The notes: generated by a model from the letters alone, not told the origin. DNA of 64,000 bases from Euglena gracilis (GCA_039621445.1 CP154956.1:11779443-11843442); one strand, 5' to 3'; counted from the first letter of the stretch, positions 1 to 12,277 are shown. A program made the numbers and translations.

Positions 1-135
1 CGGTTCCGCGCCCAGCGGCTGAGGGCCCAGGCTGCTGGGGGTGTCGGCAGCACTGGGGGGAGGTCGGGGTCGACCGAGGAGGAGGGCATGAAGGTCTCCG
101 TCCCGCGGAGCATGTCAGTGGAGTCCAAGTCATGA
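1..135 (+). CDS. 3'-terminal exon of an unrecognised gene (partial)
   Basis: The frame starting at base 1 is open from the window edge and ends at TGA 133-135. The peptide is basic at first (RFRAQRLRAQ), then Gly/Ser-rich, and ends in a Ser-rich tail (SMSVESKS). High GC at third positions matches the exons further right and contrasts with the T-rich DNA that follows. I do not recognise the family. It is probably the end of a gene lying to the left of the window. Confidence 0.35.
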   Translation, partial: RFRAQRLRAQAAGGVGSTGGRSGSTEEEGMKVSVPRSMSVESKS

Positions 136-1164
136 GGTCAACAGGAGGAGGGACTCCGGGGCCGTCAAGCCGCTAACGCGGCTTCCACTCGTGTACCAAA
201 GGGTCACGATGCGCAATGGGCAGTGTTGAATTAAGCGAAGTGTTGCGATATGGTTTTATTCAGACCGCAACAGTTTGTTTGTTTTTTGGGACGTGGTCCC
301 AATCCCCCCCCCCAGCCTTCGGAGTGCCGTTGCCCGCCCCCAGTTGGACGCCTTGGAGGACGTCCAGCAGCTGAAACAGTCCTGCTCAGCCTGCCCCCCC
401 TCCCACAGCAGAAGGGGTGAATGCAGGGGGGGGGGGGGTTGATATCCACAATTTTCTGCAATTTCCCAATTTTTTCCCTTTCAACAATTTTTCTGCATGA
501 ACCTGAAACGGCAGGCAAGATGAGTTTCGGCCATTTCTCAAACGTTTCACAAGGAAACCACGTGCTTTTTTTGTTTTGTTTCAAATTTTCCAAAATTTGT
601 CAATTTTTAGAATATTTGACAAAATTTGGCAATCTCTGGACCAATTTCTGGATTTTTTTTAATTTTTTTTCCAAGTGCTCGGAAATAATTTCGAATTCGA
701 AAATTTTTTGCATTGGACCAGATTTTCTCTGGAGACTTTCCTGGGATTTTGTTGTTTGTTTGGAAAGCAGAGGGCGGGGCTGACCCAAGAATGGATATTG
801 ATATTGGGTTCAGGGGGGTCCGATAAATTTGGATAGATTGACACCCCAATGTCCTCGATAAAAGTCGATAAAACCGACACGATCATTTTGTGTCCCAATA
901 TCCTCATTTTTGTGATTTGGAGAATCCCAAAATCGCCCCCCCCCCAAAAAAAAACAGTACGTCACCCTCCCCCAATAAAGCCAATATTTCACTATGTATA
1001 TGCATACGTATGTATGTGTATATATGTATTTATATATACATGTTTTCGGGACCCGATAAATTCAAGGTCGTCAATGAGGCCAATAAGTGCCGGTGCCCAA
1101 TATCCATTCTTGGCGGACCACCGGCGCGTGGTCGGCGGGCTGGCCCCACCCGGCGCCGCCGCCG
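136..1164. other. non-coding stretch, T-rich with C/G homopolymers
   Basis: No credible gene. It holds poly-C/G runs near 308 and 423-436, T-rich blocks around 540-720 and an AT-rich TATA/TGTA patch at 995-1045. It could be intergenic sequence or a first intron of the following gene. Confidence 0.4.
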
Positions 1165-1188
1165 GCCCTCAACGCGGAGCTGTCGCAG

Positions 1189-1251
1189 CTGCGGAAGGAC
1201 CACGCCAAGCGGCGCGACGAGTCGCTGGGGGACCTCAACGCGCTGGACAAG
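1189..1251 (+). CDS. putative host-gene exon 1 (coiled coil)
   Basis: Open GC-rich block reading LRKDHAKRRDESLGDLNALD, very charged. A TCGCAG acceptor at 1183-1188 and a CAAG/GTGGAG donor at 1251 would give 21 whole codons. The same frame stays open from about 1165 to 1320, so the exon may be longer on both sides. Confidence 0.35.
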
Positions 1252-2118
1252 GTGGAGCGCTCCCTGGAGCGGCGCGACAAGAGTGCCGCCCGGACCCGCC
1301 CCAGCGCCGCCCCTGGCGCAATAACCCAGCTGTGTTTTTGCCGCGATTCCAAAAATGCAATCTGAGGGGCGGTATTTATATTTTTTCGATGGTGCATAAT
1401 TTTTTTGGACTCTTATGGCCCATAAAGAAAAACACGTTCAAACCTCATGTCCAACTGTCAAATCCCTGAACATCGATGCCGTGAAGATTGGAGGAATTGA
1501 AAAGAGGAATATTTAAACCATCAATGTGTTTAAAAACCACATTGATTTGCTCAAATTTCGCTGTGATACAGGCTGACAGGTGCTCAAAGCTGGTCCTCTC
1601 AGAAATGCTTCCCGCTCCCCCCCCCAGCATTGACCGCTGCTGCCGCAAATTTTGCTAATCTTTGAGGTTCGTTTGAACGAAGCTCCAGCTGGTGAGGCGT
1701 TTTGGCACCGATTTTTTTGATCCCGCCGGGATGGCATCTGTCACATGGAAGCATATATCGTCAAATGGAGGGTTTGGTCCAACTATTTAGGGAAGCGGGG
1801 AGGTCCATAAGGGACAGGATTTTGCATTTTTTTTGCTAAGGACCGCCGGCCCGGGCCCACCAAGGATTGAATTGGGACTCAAACAGGGTCAGAACAACTC
1901 AAAAAAAGCTCGTTTTTTGATGTTTTTGATGTTTTTGCTGGTTTGGCGATGGCTCCAGAAATGCCAATAATGCCAGGAATAATTTTTTCCCCTGATGTCG
2001 ACTGTTTTTTGCTATTTTTTTCGGCCATTTTTTCCTGTGGATTATTCATTAAATTCTTGTGCTAGGACAACAATTAATTTGCCTGACAATCGCACTGGAG
2101 GAGGAGGCCCGCCCCCAG

Positions 2119-2220
2119 CTCCGCGTTCGACGCCGCGACGCAGTACATGAACACGTTCATTCCCGACAATGAGCGGCGGCTCGCAGAGGTGGAGACCGAG
2201 ATGCGCAAGCTGGACCACTG
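2119..2220 (+). CDS. putative host-gene exon 2 (coiled coil)
   Basis: A CCCCCAG acceptor lies at 2112-2118 and a GT donor at 2221. One base plus 33 codons plus two bases encodes SAFDAATQYMNTFIPDNE followed by an Arg/Glu/Leu-rich helix ending DHW. A 135-bp TG-rich tract follows in the next intron. The family is unknown. Confidence 0.45.
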
Positions 2221-2382
2221 GTACCAAGCACAGGGCGGCCCTCCCGCCTGTACTTTTGCTAGGCAAGCACATGTTTCCGCAGACAGCAACGAGTGAAGCA
2301 ATCGCCCACAAATGACCGGACTTGTGTGTGCAATGTTGGGGGGGGGTGCGTGGCTGGATGGGTGGCTGTGTGCATGTCGGTC

Positions 2383-2383
<1 letters not shown>

Positions 2384-2447
<64 letters not shown>

Positions 2448-2480
2448 GGTCTGTGTGTGCGCGCATGTGTGTGTGTGTGT

Positions 2481-2513
<33 letters not shown>

Positions 2514-2520
2514 TGTGCGT
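2384..2520 (+). repeat. interrupted (TG)n microsatellite
   Basis: TG repeats broken by short CG-alternating stretches (GCGCGCGC at about 2484-2496). It gives spurious poly-Val/Cys frames on + and poly-His/Thr frames on minus. It lies in the intron after exon 2. Confidence 0.95.
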
Positions 2521-2789
2521 AATCTGACGATGTGCGCATCATTGGCAACACTTTGATCAACAGCTTCAGCACCGCAAAGTTTCAACACCGACAGGTTGGT
2601 CAAGTTCATTCCCTTGTGCTTTCATGGACGGAGTAATAAATTTCAGGAAAAAGGAGTGGTCAAAGTTGTTGCAAATAGCTAATAAAAATTAATGTCCAAA
2701 ACGTTCAAAAATAATTCCCAATGTTTCGTTGGGTAATTCTCAGAATCAAAGGTGAATTGGCCTTTTCCATGTACCTCCCCCCCCCCTTG

Positions 2790-3345
2790 TCCAACGACCG
2801 GCCTTGTCCAACGACCACCCCCTCGGTCAGTAGCGATCTTTTTCCAGGTGATCTTTTTTCCAGACGTTCGCGTTCTTACCTCCAGCCTTTTCTTACAACT
2901 TTCATGGCAGATTTTGTACCTGGTCAACAAGTTTTTTTTGCCTGGTTTCCTTCAAATTGGCAACTTTTGGCCTTTTTTGGCCATGTTTTGGCCATTTTGG
3001 GCCACTTTTGGCCACTTTTGGCCACTCTGGGCTGCATTTGGCAAATTAGGCCACTTTTGGATGCTATCAATGCATTTTTGCTTCATTTATGCCAATTTTT
3101 GGCTGCTTCTGGCTATTTTTTCACATTTGTGGCTATTTTAAGCCACTTCTGACTGCTTTTATCCACTTTTTGCCCCATTTTGACCACTTTTGGCCATTTT
3201 GTGACCATTTTGCGACCATTTTGTGCACGCGGGAGAAATTTTTTTGACCCCGGTCTTGTCTAACGACCACCCCCCCCCCCGGTCAGTAGCGATATTTGGC
3301 CAAAATAATGACCACCCCCCTGGTCAGTAGCGATATGGGAGGTAA
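2790..3345. repeat. GACCACC/GGTC dispersed repeat plus TTTTGGCCA array
   Basis: Copies of the motif TTGTCCAACGACCACC followed by C-run and GGTCAGTAGCGAT occur at 2798-2845 and 3256-3335. Between them, 2935-3225 is a T-rich array with TTTTGGCCA recurring every 11-20 bases. The same family reads in reverse complement at 25,465-25,670. Confidence 0.7.
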
Positions 3346-4644
3346 TAAATACCAACACAATTTCCTGGTGTTCTGGATGAGTTTGTAGAAAAGTACCCAT
3401 TTTTCTCCAGCCCGGTTTTAGTTTGTGGGGTTTTCAACACCCCACCCAAGATCGGAGCAGGCATCGCTCAGAGGCATCCGCTCTGTTTGGTCTGACTCTC
3501 AGACCACGTATTTATTTGAATTTGGTGATGGATGGATCCCGGCCTCCCCCCCTCTCGGGGGGGGGGGGGGGCGGACCCTGTAGGAAACCCGCGGAGTTTC
3601 CTCTATATTCGGTGCAGAGTGCTGGCAAAAGTTTCGGGTCCCAAATTGACCTCTAAACGTAGGACCCCTGAGTCCCCCCCCCCGACCCCTGGGGATGGGT
3701 GGGTGGGTGTCGACTCCCCGGGTCCTACCAGAAATTCTCCGTCTCGGATTTGGTGGTCGCCACTGCTGCAATGGATGGCCTGCCCTGGGTGCGAGGAGCG
3801 GCGGATCCGGCTGTACAGCGGCCATGATCACCTCCCTTGGCGGCGATGATTAGCTTTCCCTCCCCTGCCCTTCCCGGAATCGCCCCCCACAGGGTCAACC
3901 TCCTCCGTAGGCGCTCCTTGGTGGGTTTGGCTGTCAGGAAACCAGCTTGCTCCCGGTAAACGGTTCCAATCGGTCCACATGGAAGCCAGTTTGGACACTG
4001 CCAGCGTCCCATGGGTCGCCATTGCGCAGATTTGATCCGGGATATGGAAGTGCTGTGATTCCTATTGTGGCACAAGTAAACCCTGCCCCCCCCCCGAATA
4101 TATTGGGTTGCTGTGGATGGGGGGGTCAGCATCAAAGGGGGGTGTTTTGTCAGAGGGGTTCAACACACACAACAGACATGTATTTTTTCACATCAAGCCT
4201 CTGGGTCTGCACATGAGCAGACCCAGATCCCCCAAATTAAACACCCCGTTGTGTTTTTTAAGTGAAAATTTTTGTTTTCAAGTTTTATGTCAAATTAAAG
4301 GCATTTTAAAAGTTTTTTACGGCATTTTACGGCATTTTTTAATGCGGTCCAAGGGCGATCTGAGGATCGAACGGGGTTCAAAATCAAGAAGTCGAAATCG
4401 CGTTTTTGGGGGTAGACAATGTTCCAGCGATTCCAGAAATCTTTTTCTGTGCTGTTGGCCTGTTTGCACCAAGATTTTGCAACGTCATTGTTCAAAAAAA
4501 AATGTTGGCCAGAGTAAGAATTTCAAGGCGTTTTCAGGCATTTTAGGGCACCTTGAAAACCATAATGCCACCCTCCCCCACCCTGCGACCCGGGGGTTGG
4601 GGTCCGGGGCGGTGGCCGCGGCCTGGCGATGAACACGGCGGCGG

Positions 4645-4726
4645 TGGCGCTGCAGCAGGAGGTGGTGCGGATGCGGCTGGCGCTGCGCGAGAAGGAGGAG
4701 GAGCTGACGCGGGAGGTCGACATCTG
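4645..4726 (+). CDS. putative host-gene exon 3 (coiled coil)
   Basis: Reads LQQEVVRMRLALREKEEEL and on to VDIW, a clear amphipathic helix. A GT donor at 4727 leaves two bases of a Trp codon, which fits the one-base start of the next exon. The acceptor is unclear; CAG at about 4649 or 4652 is possible, and an ATG at 4628 in the same frame could instead be a start. Confidence 0.45.
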
Positions 4727-4784
4727 GTCCCGCCCCGGCCGGCCATGGCGATGGCACAGCCACCGCCACAGTGAGGTGTAAACC

Positions 4785-4990
4785 CTCCCTCCCTAATAGA
4801 AGCGGGGGTGCGCTTATAGCGCTTACTGCCGCCTCTGGCGGCGGGGGGTGCGCTTCTATTTGGTTCCTGCCCGATAGTAGTGGATCGACTCTTTCGACGG
4901 AAGGGGGTGCCCTTTTATTTGGACCCTGCACTTGTAGCGGCCCCGCGCATCTGTTAGGGGGGGGGGGGCGGGTTAAGCCTCCCCAAGTGC
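4785..4990. repeat. GGGGGTGCGCTTNTA short repeat block
   Basis: The motif GGGGGTGCGCTT recurs three times with variation (about 4805, 4845 and 4903), accompanied by a TTTATTTGG-like tail. A G-run follows at 4959. No coding signal. Confidence 0.5.
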
Positions 4991-5411
4991 TGACCTCCAC
5001 CCCAGACATCAGGGCTGTACAGGAATCCTGAAACCCTATGGGTGGTGGGTGGGGGGGGGGGTCGACCCCCCCACCCCCATCCTGGACCCCCACCAGGCTT
5101 TCCCATGTTTCTGGGGCCCCGATTTTTAGGTAAATTTTTTTATCGGCTCCGAAGGAATTTTTCATTGCGCAGTGCTGTTATGGGTGGGGGGATCGACCCA
5201 CCCCCCACCGGACCTGCCCGTGCCGCCCTGCCAGAATTGTCACCCGCATGTGGCTGCCACCCTCCCTGGGAAGTTGCCGCCTTGGGGTTTGCATTAGCTG
5301 ACCTGTCGTGTTGGAAAGTTCACTGCAGGCCTCCCTGAGAAGGGATAGTTTGCAGTTGTGTCAGCCAGTTTCTCTGGTGAAAACTTCCTGGGTGAGTACC
5401 TCCCCCCCCCC

Positions 5412-5575
5412 CCATGCCCAACGAACACCCTTGCCCAATGAACAGGGGGTGTTCGGACCGTCTACATTGTCACCATAAACCTTATCTACACAGAAACCGT
5501 ACCCCAAGCCCAATGAACACCTCCCGTTCGGACCGTCTAGATCGTCACCTTAGTGTTCATTGGGCTTGGGGGGGG
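5412..5575. repeat. fold-back repeat B, copy 1
   Basis: A block of about 165 bp whose ends are inverted (CCCAATGAACAC... and ...GTGTTCATTGGG) and which contains GTTCGGACCGTCTA twice. Related copies lie at 14,022-14,180 and 19,237-19,365. The layout resembles a small non-autonomous fold-back element. Confidence 0.75.
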
Positions 5576-5805
5576 GGAGGTACCCTCCCCAAAAAGTTGT
5601 TGTCCCCAGAGTGGCCTATGAGAGTTCCACCAGATCTTTCAGGGGTCCCAATATTGGCCGAATTGCTAGGGCGAAGATTCTTTGAAATGCCTGCCATCGT
5701 TGTGCCTAGGAACCCGTCAGAATCCCTGTCAATTATGGGAACCTGTCAGTACAGAAGGTCGCCAAGGCCCCCATTATTTGGCTGTGTGTCTGTGGGTGTG
5801 TTTGT

Positions 5806-6118
<313 letters not shown>

Positions 6119-6154
6119 TGAGAGCGCATGTTTTCTTTGTGGCCTGGATTACAG

Positions 6155-6283
6155 GGCGGCCAGCTCTCAACAGCAGGAGGTTGAGAGCCGGAAGCTGCTG
6201 GCATCCTTCCTGGAGGAAATTGAGGACAAGTACCAGCCCAGCAGATGTCCTTCGAAGATGAAACGCCCGCACCGAGTAGACAG
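6155..6283 (+). CDS. putative host-gene exon 4 (coiled coil)
   Basis: Acceptor GATTACAG at 6147-6154, then one base plus 42 codons plus two bases to the donor CAG/GTTTTG at 6284. The peptide begins AASSQQQEVESRKLLASFLE and continues EEIEDKYQPS. Both phases agree with the exons on either side. The last third is less helix-like, so an earlier end is possible. Confidence 0.5.
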
Positions 6284-6535
6284 GTTTTGCACATGCGTCA
6301 GTATCACGCACAAAAGGGACGTGTGTCAATGACCCTGAAGTTGAACCATCTTGGTGTCCATTGGTCCAACGAACACCCTGGTCCAACAACCCCCCCCCCT
6401 CTCGGCCAGGTCTTCTCGTACAGATCTGACCAGCCCTGGCAGTGGCATGTACGGACCTTTGCTGCATTTAGTCCGGGACAATCCACTCTGATCATTTTCC
6501 ACAACATCAAATTTGGCCGAAGATATTTGTTTTGT

Positions 6536-6550
6536 GCACACACACACGCA

Positions 6551-6583
<33 letters not shown>
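6536..6583 (+). repeat. (CA)n microsatellite
   Basis: CA dinucleotide tract interrupted once by GCATG, inside the intron after exon 4. Confidence 0.9.
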
Positions 6584-7019
6584 TGACGTGAATGTGGGCC
6601 TATATATACTGCATTTGTTCGGACACAAGCGCATATGACCGAAACAATATCTTTGGCACAAAAAAATGGTCTTTTGCATATAAGAGATTTTGGCACAATA
6701 TCCTGTAATAATTCTGTCACGCATGGGGGGGCTGCCTCAGGACGGGGGAGCGCAGAGAGCAGAGAGAAAGCTTCTCAAAGACGAAAACTATGCTCTTTCC
6801 CTCCCTTTTTTTTGCTTTGTGAATGATGGTGTTGCCCGCCGTTAAAAGGTTTGAAGTCATTTGGACCTCGCCAACCTGGGGTGGGAGAAAAAGAAGAAGC
6901 CAAAAGAAGCCGGTCGCCCCTTGGCCCCACCACCCCGGCTTCACACCCAGCCCAGGGGTTTTTTAGTCGTGGACCCCCGGCCGGACCCCCCTCCCTCAGG
7001 GGGGTCCCCCCGGGGGGGA

Positions 7020-7505
7020 TATACCTTTCGGTGCCAAAGGCGCCGAAAATTTTTGAACGGTGCTATTTTTGGCATTTTCCGCGATTTTTGGGCCTGTTCG
7101 GGGAAAAGTGGGTTGGGTCCCCGGGACCCCCCCCGGGGGGGGGGCTTTTGCTTAAGGGATGGCAGAACCCGGGGGGGGGGGGGGGGAGGCTGGACTGCAG
7201 CTAGTCCAAATTTGGCTAGTGGGATTTCTAGCAGACCCCCCGGGGGGGTCTGCTAGCAGGGCTAGCTAGTGGAAAAAAAATTTTCCAGTGACCGGCGCAA
7301 AGCGCCGAAAGTTTTTTTGGGACCCCCAAAAATGGCCAAAACTGCCCGTTTTTGGCTTTTTTTGGAATTTTTGGAACAAAATCAGCCCAAAACCTGTTAA
7401 AAACCTCATTTTTCCTCCGGCGCACAGCGCCGGAGGAAAATTTTTTTTCCAGTTCGGGGGGCCCCCGGACCCCCCCCCCCCCGGGGGAGGGGGGTCCTAG
7501 CTAGT
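7020..7505. repeat. GGCGC/GCGCC hairpin repeats (family D) and palindromes
   Basis: Three hairpins of the form GGCGC-NNN-GCGCC (near 7031, 7289 and 7419) sit in A/T homopolymer DNA. A nearly perfect palindrome, GCAGACCCCCC then GGGGGGTCTGC, lies at 7231-7253 between CTAGCTAGT repeats. No gene is seen. Confidence 0.7.
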
Positions 7506-7657
7506 CCATTTTTTCCAGTGTCTAGCCGATTGGCTTGCCAGTACCCCCCCGGGGTCCTTAAGCAAAAGCCTGGCAGGGGGTGGGTGGGTGGGGGGACCCC
7601 CCTCCCCCCGGTCTTTAAAAAAAACCCTGCCCAGGCTTCACGCCTGGCCGTCCCAGA

Positions 7658-7754
7658 GGGTTCGGCATGTGCTGAGGCCGAAGAGCTGGAACCGGCTGAG
7701 CGCCATGAAAGAGATCCTCTCGATGGAGCGCGCTGGCCGGCGCTGGGGGGCGGG
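7658..7754 (+). CDS. putative host-gene exon 5
   Basis: Begins after CCCAGAG with one base that completes the codon left open by exon 4, then 32 codons to a GT donor at 7755. Contains RPKSWNRLSAMKEILSMERA. A second frame over the same bases is also open (acidic, AEAEELEPAE), so the reading frame is chosen mainly by phase. Confidence 0.4.
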
Positions 7755-9130
7755 GTTGGCAGTGAAACCCCCGGGGAGTTCTCCGAGGGCATGGCGGGGG
7801 CAGCCGGTCCGGCATGGGCACAGTTTGAAGTCACCAGACAGGTTGGCACGCCCCCCCCCCCGGTCCAAGACACGCCAATGTCCCGGGAATGTGTTGTTCA
7901 CAGGGGTGTGAGTCAACGACATGGTGTGCCAACGCCACTGTAGTTCAATGAAAAATCTCAGGTGGTGTCCCGGAAGAATGCCATTGACACGGGGAGGGGG
8001 TCAACGAGACAGTGTGTCTTGGACAAGGGGGGGACCGGGGGCAACAACTATCATGGTATGTGGGCCAGTAGTAGGGCCCTGACACTTTCTTGGCATGGCA
8101 GTTCCTGGGGGGGGGTATGCTCCAAAACACTCAAAAATATGACACAAAAACAAAACCAAAATCTGCTCCCCTAAAAAACAAAAAGGGGGAGGGGGGAAAT
8201 GCATAAACACGGAAAAAAGCCACCATGAGCCTGCCTGCATCTGGTGTGTGTGGGGGGATGGCCGCGTATCGTTTCCATAACCCTACCAGGTTGCTGACAA
8301 ATAACCATCCAGGCTGGACTTCTTTGGGGCTCGTATGTGGTGCAATCCCCCATGGAGCATGAGAGATGTGTCCATATATAGAGAGCAGGAATCAACACAC
8401 CGAAAAAAAAACTTTTTCGCAACAATAATCGCTTTTCTGTGAAGCATTGGAGTCATCCACTGAATTGATGTAGAGACAGTCTGAGGTAAAAATAGAAAAA
8501 AATTCCTGCACTTAAGAGCTGCAACAGCAAAATTGGTTGAGAGCTTCCTGTTGTCCCGCATTTGAGTGATTGAAATCACTTGAATGAGACCGTGGGAAAA
8601 GCAAACTAGAAAAAAATGCGGCGGCACAAAATCCTGCGGTAATTCAACACCACAATGGCGGTTCGATGCCATTTTTCTGACAGCCACAGACAGTTGAGAG
8701 GGACGGTTCCCCGTCCCGAATGCCACGGCGGTGTGCGCTGCGTGTGCATGCGTGCTAACCCCCCCCCTCATTTACATCGATGGGTCGGTGTGTCACTTTC
8801 ACATTTCTTGAAATCCCGGGGGGGGGGGTATACATGGAGAAGTCGGTGTAAATGGGTTATGGTTATCAACCGTCGGGGATGAGGAGACGTGCATTCATCC
8901 TCTCCCTGGTTACTCATCCACCCCCAATAAACAACAGCCCACATGTCCATATTTTGCCAAAAGTCGACGCTGGGGGAACCTGAGTGCTTTTTTGTGTTTA
9001 CAGTGACCCCCTTTTCCTTTGTTGTGTGTTGCTCTTGTGTGCACCAGATGCAAGAGAGGGGGTCGGTATAAATGGATTTCTTCCGATTCTTCCGGGGGGG
9101 GGGTCGGAACAAACGATATGTGGGGGTCGG

Positions 9131-9143
9131 TATATATATGTAC

Positions 9144-9199
<56 letters not shown>

Positions 9200-9279
9200 G
9201 TATATATATGTATATATATGTATATATATGTATATATATGTATATATATGTATATATATGTATATATATGTATGTATAA
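9131..9279 (+). repeat. (TA)n followed by TATATATATG decamer array
   Basis: An AT dinucleotide run of about 55 bp, then nine or so copies of the decamer TATATATATG. It ends about 20 bp upstream of the acceptor of exon 6. Confidence 0.95.
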
Positions 9280-9298
9280 ATGGGGGGGGGTTACTCAG

Positions 9299-9433
9299 CT
9301 GCCCGGCGGCGGGGCCAAGGTGATGGCGCTGGCCCCCAGCCGGGTTAAGCAGGAGGCGGCGCGCCAGCAGGAGCTGCGCGACGTGCTGCAGGCGATACAG
9401 GAGCGGAAGGGGCGGCTGCAGCGCGCGGCGCAG
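9299..9433 (+). CDS. putative host-gene exon 6 (coiled coil)
   Basis: Acceptor TTACTCAG at 9291-9298 and donor CAG/GTGTTC at 9434 enclose exactly 45 codons. They read [20 protein letters not shown] and then a Gln/Arg/Leu-rich helix ending RLQRAAQ. This is the best-defined exon in the gene. The frame stays open for another 30 bases past the donor. Confidence 0.6.
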
Positions 9434-10084
9434 GTGTTCGTGGAGTTCGCCATCGCGGCCGGGGGGGGGGGGAAGTGCAGTGCACAGGGGGGGGGGGGGG
9501 GCTGGTCAGGCTGGTCACTCGGGGTACCTTGTGGACTGTGGAGATGGTGCCGTGGTTGTGAGCCACAATTCTAACTGCTCTCCCACCCCTAACAGGAATG
9601 TTCAGTCCAGGCTTGGGCATGAAAGTGGGAAAAATTCGCGGAATCACCGGTCAATTGAATAATGCACTGTTGCGTATCCTGAATGCGGTTGCAAGGGTGG
9701 AAAAGTGCTCTAGTGTGGCGAGTGCTCCCAGATCAGGATTTTTTGGTTGTTCATGCAACTTTTGCTGCAATTGTGGGGAAATTGCTCCATTTGTTGAGAC
9801 AAGGCTTGCAAACTATGTTGCATGGTCTGGTGTTATGCAAATGGTCCCATGGGTGGTGGTGACCCCCCCCCGTGCGAAGAAACGAACAAGAAAACTGATG
9901 AAACGCCTGACAGTTCGCCTGGCAGTGCCTTCGGTGTTCCCCCATTGAAAAAAATAGAGATGTTTTTGAATTATTACTATTTTGAAAGAAAATCGAGGTG
10001 AAAGAGGTTAAATAAGTGGAATCAAACAGCCAGGACACAAATGGACCGGGGATGGAGATCCCGCCCACCCCCGCCACAACGCAG

Positions 10085-10147
10085 GCGGTCCATGAGGCAT
10101 GGGGCAAGGTCCAGAGCTCCATCGACCAGCTCGTGCTCAGGGCTCCG
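10085..10147 (+). CDS. putative host-gene exon 7
   Basis: Acceptor AACGCAG and donor CTCCG/GTCC flank 21 whole codons (AVHEAWGKVQSSIDQLVLR...). Phase 0 on both sides matches exons 6 and 8. Short but composition-shifted relative to its flanks. Confidence 0.45.
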
Positions 10148-10776
10148 GTCCAAGGGAGTTTGGTTTTTTCCTCGCAAAGGACCGCGCCATGTCAATCACC
10201 CCCCCCCCCGTCATTGCTAACCTGTCATTGCCGAGAACCTGTGAGGGTACCGGCTTTGATAAGAAGTTGGTGAACTTGACATCAAAGAAAGGTGTCAGGG
10301 CCCTGGTGCTGGCCAATCTGCCAGGAGACCGCTTCCCAAGAGAGGGAGGGGGTAACCCCATCCCCGCAATTTTCCCGCAATTTTTTGCCTTTCCGCAAAA
10401 ACCTGAGATGGAAGGCAAAATGAGTCCTTGCCATTCCTTGAACGTTTCACAAGGGCACCCAGGTGCTTTTTTTGTTATTTTGTTGCAAAAAAATGTCGCC
10501 AAAATTTGCCAAAATGTGCAAATTTCGACAAAATTCGGCAGATTTTTGGCCTTTTTTCCCCAATTTCTGCTGGGAAATAATTTTCTCCTCAGAAAATAGC
10601 GCACATTGGACCAGCCGGGGATGTAGGGCTCCATTCGGCAGAACGTCTCCTCTGGGCAGGTTTCAGTTTTGTCGACTTCGGAGTAACTCGGCTGCATTCA
10701 AAGTGAGAATGGCTGGCTCGGTCCCGAGCCCCCAGAAACAAATAAGGCCACACATTATTCCATGGCGTGGAGGGTC

Positions 10777-10796
10777 TGATGATGATGATGATGATG

Positions 10797-10848
<52 letters not shown>

Positions 10849-10866
10849 GCAACAATCATCATCATC

Positions 10867-10899
<33 letters not shown>

Positions 10900-10910
10900 T
10901 ATCATCATTT
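10777..10910 (+). repeat. GAT array switching to ATC array
   Basis: Seven GAT units run directly into a long run of ATC units, broken by a short CAGCAACAATC stretch. Because GAT and ATC are complementary, the junction near 10,798 is a perfect inverted repeat. Poly-His, poly-Asp and poly-Met frames here are artefacts. Confidence 0.95.
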
Positions 10911-10996
10911 GGACGGGGGTTGTTAGGGGCGGTCCGGGATTGGTGCTCTCTCCACCTTGGATGAAAACAGGCAACAGGCGTGCGGGGGCACTTGAG

Positions 10997-11140
10997 CGTT
11001 TGTCACCGGTGTGGGCCGCCCTGCGGCCGCTGCGGCGGTGGCAGGACTCCCGCAACCGGGTGTTCGCCCACCTGCTGCAGGCGGTGGAGGTCGGCGCCAA
11101 GCTCTACGCCGTGGGGCTGCGGCTGGAGGAGGGCCAGGGG
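10997..11140 (+). CDS. putative host-gene exon 8
   Basis: 48 whole codons between CTTGAG and a GT donor at 11,141. Reads RLSPVWAALRPLRRWQDSR, then a Leu/Val/Ala-rich helix ending LEEGQG. Strong GC3 bias. Phase 0 at both ends fits exons 7 and 9. Family unknown. Confidence 0.5.
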
Positions 11141-11689
11141 GTGCCTGGGAGGGGGGGGGGAACCTCATTGCCGGGACTGGCTGCTTTTTAAGGAAGGTTC
11201 GGGGAGGGGTGGAAGCGGGAGGGGGGCAACTTCGACCTGGGTGGGGTGTTAAGCTTTGGGCTTTGGGGTGTTTTTTATGGGGCACCCTCTTCTTCCCCGG
11301 GTTCATGAAAAAGAAGCCTGTTCCAGAGACAACTGAACAGGGGTGGGAAAGCCGAGAGTGCCAAATTGGAAAGCCACCCATTGCAATGACACAGCTTAAT
11401 CCATCAGAATCCCTCATGAGCACAAGTGCAAAATGGCACGAGGTCAAAAAGGATGGTGTTTGGCATTGTGCCCCCTGACCTGTCAGGAGACAGTCCCCAT
11501 TGACCAAATTCCCGGAGGGGAGGTCTTAGGACCCTCTTCAACTCTGACTGGCCAGCAAATCCTCCAATAAATCCCCCCAAGAACCCTGGATAGCTTAACA
11601 CCTTTTGGGGGGACCGCCTTCAGGAAAAAGAAAGGAAGAAAAATTCCTCCAAATATCACCCAGGCATCATTTCAGCTACCAACCCCCCC

Positions 11690-11935
11690 CTCTGGGAAAC
11701 TGTCCCCTGACAGGTTCGCCGGTACTGGGGACCCTGACAACTTCTTGGCGGGACCCTGACAGTTTCCCGGTAGGCCAAGTCAAGGGAAAGTCAATGAAAT
11801 CACCCTGACAGGTTGGCCAGTACCAGGGATGACAGCTTTTTATGCTGACAGGTTGACAGGTGACGGGGACCCTTACAGTTTCTCAGGCGGGACCCTGACA
11901 GGTTCTTGGGCATGACAGTTTCCCAGGTGGGCAGG
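11690..11935 (+). repeat. CTGTCAGG-type repeats (family C)
   Basis: Variants of ACCCTGACAGGTT and AACTGTC...CTGACAGG recur every 20-45 bases. Related arrays lie at 13,190-13,375, 15,240-15,295, 16,294-16,322 and 18,370-18,440. No coding signal. Confidence 0.7.
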
Positions 11936-12277
11936 TACCTTAATTTTGCGCCCCCTGTAATTCACGTTTGTAAAATTTTTGGATGTGTTTTTTTTGGAGT
12001 GTACAATTCTGTATTGTATGTGCGCTTGTACTCATTGTGCACCCCCTGAAACCTCTGATTCAGTAAAGTTTTCATATATTTACAGTGATATACTTATTTG
12101 GAGTTCATAATTCTGTTCCCAACCCGTTGCGCGGTAAAAATGGCAAAACCTACCGGGATTTGCACCTTCCACTTCCAGTTCCAGGGGAGGATATGCAAGT
12201 TGGACCCTCACCCCGTGGTTTTACTGGGGGGGGGGGGTTCTGGAAAAACCCTGCTGCATATGCATGTCTGAACTCAG

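Noticed and set aside
10777-10910. Poly-His, poly-Asp or poly-Met protein
   Set aside because: Product of GAT/ATC trinucleotide repeats.
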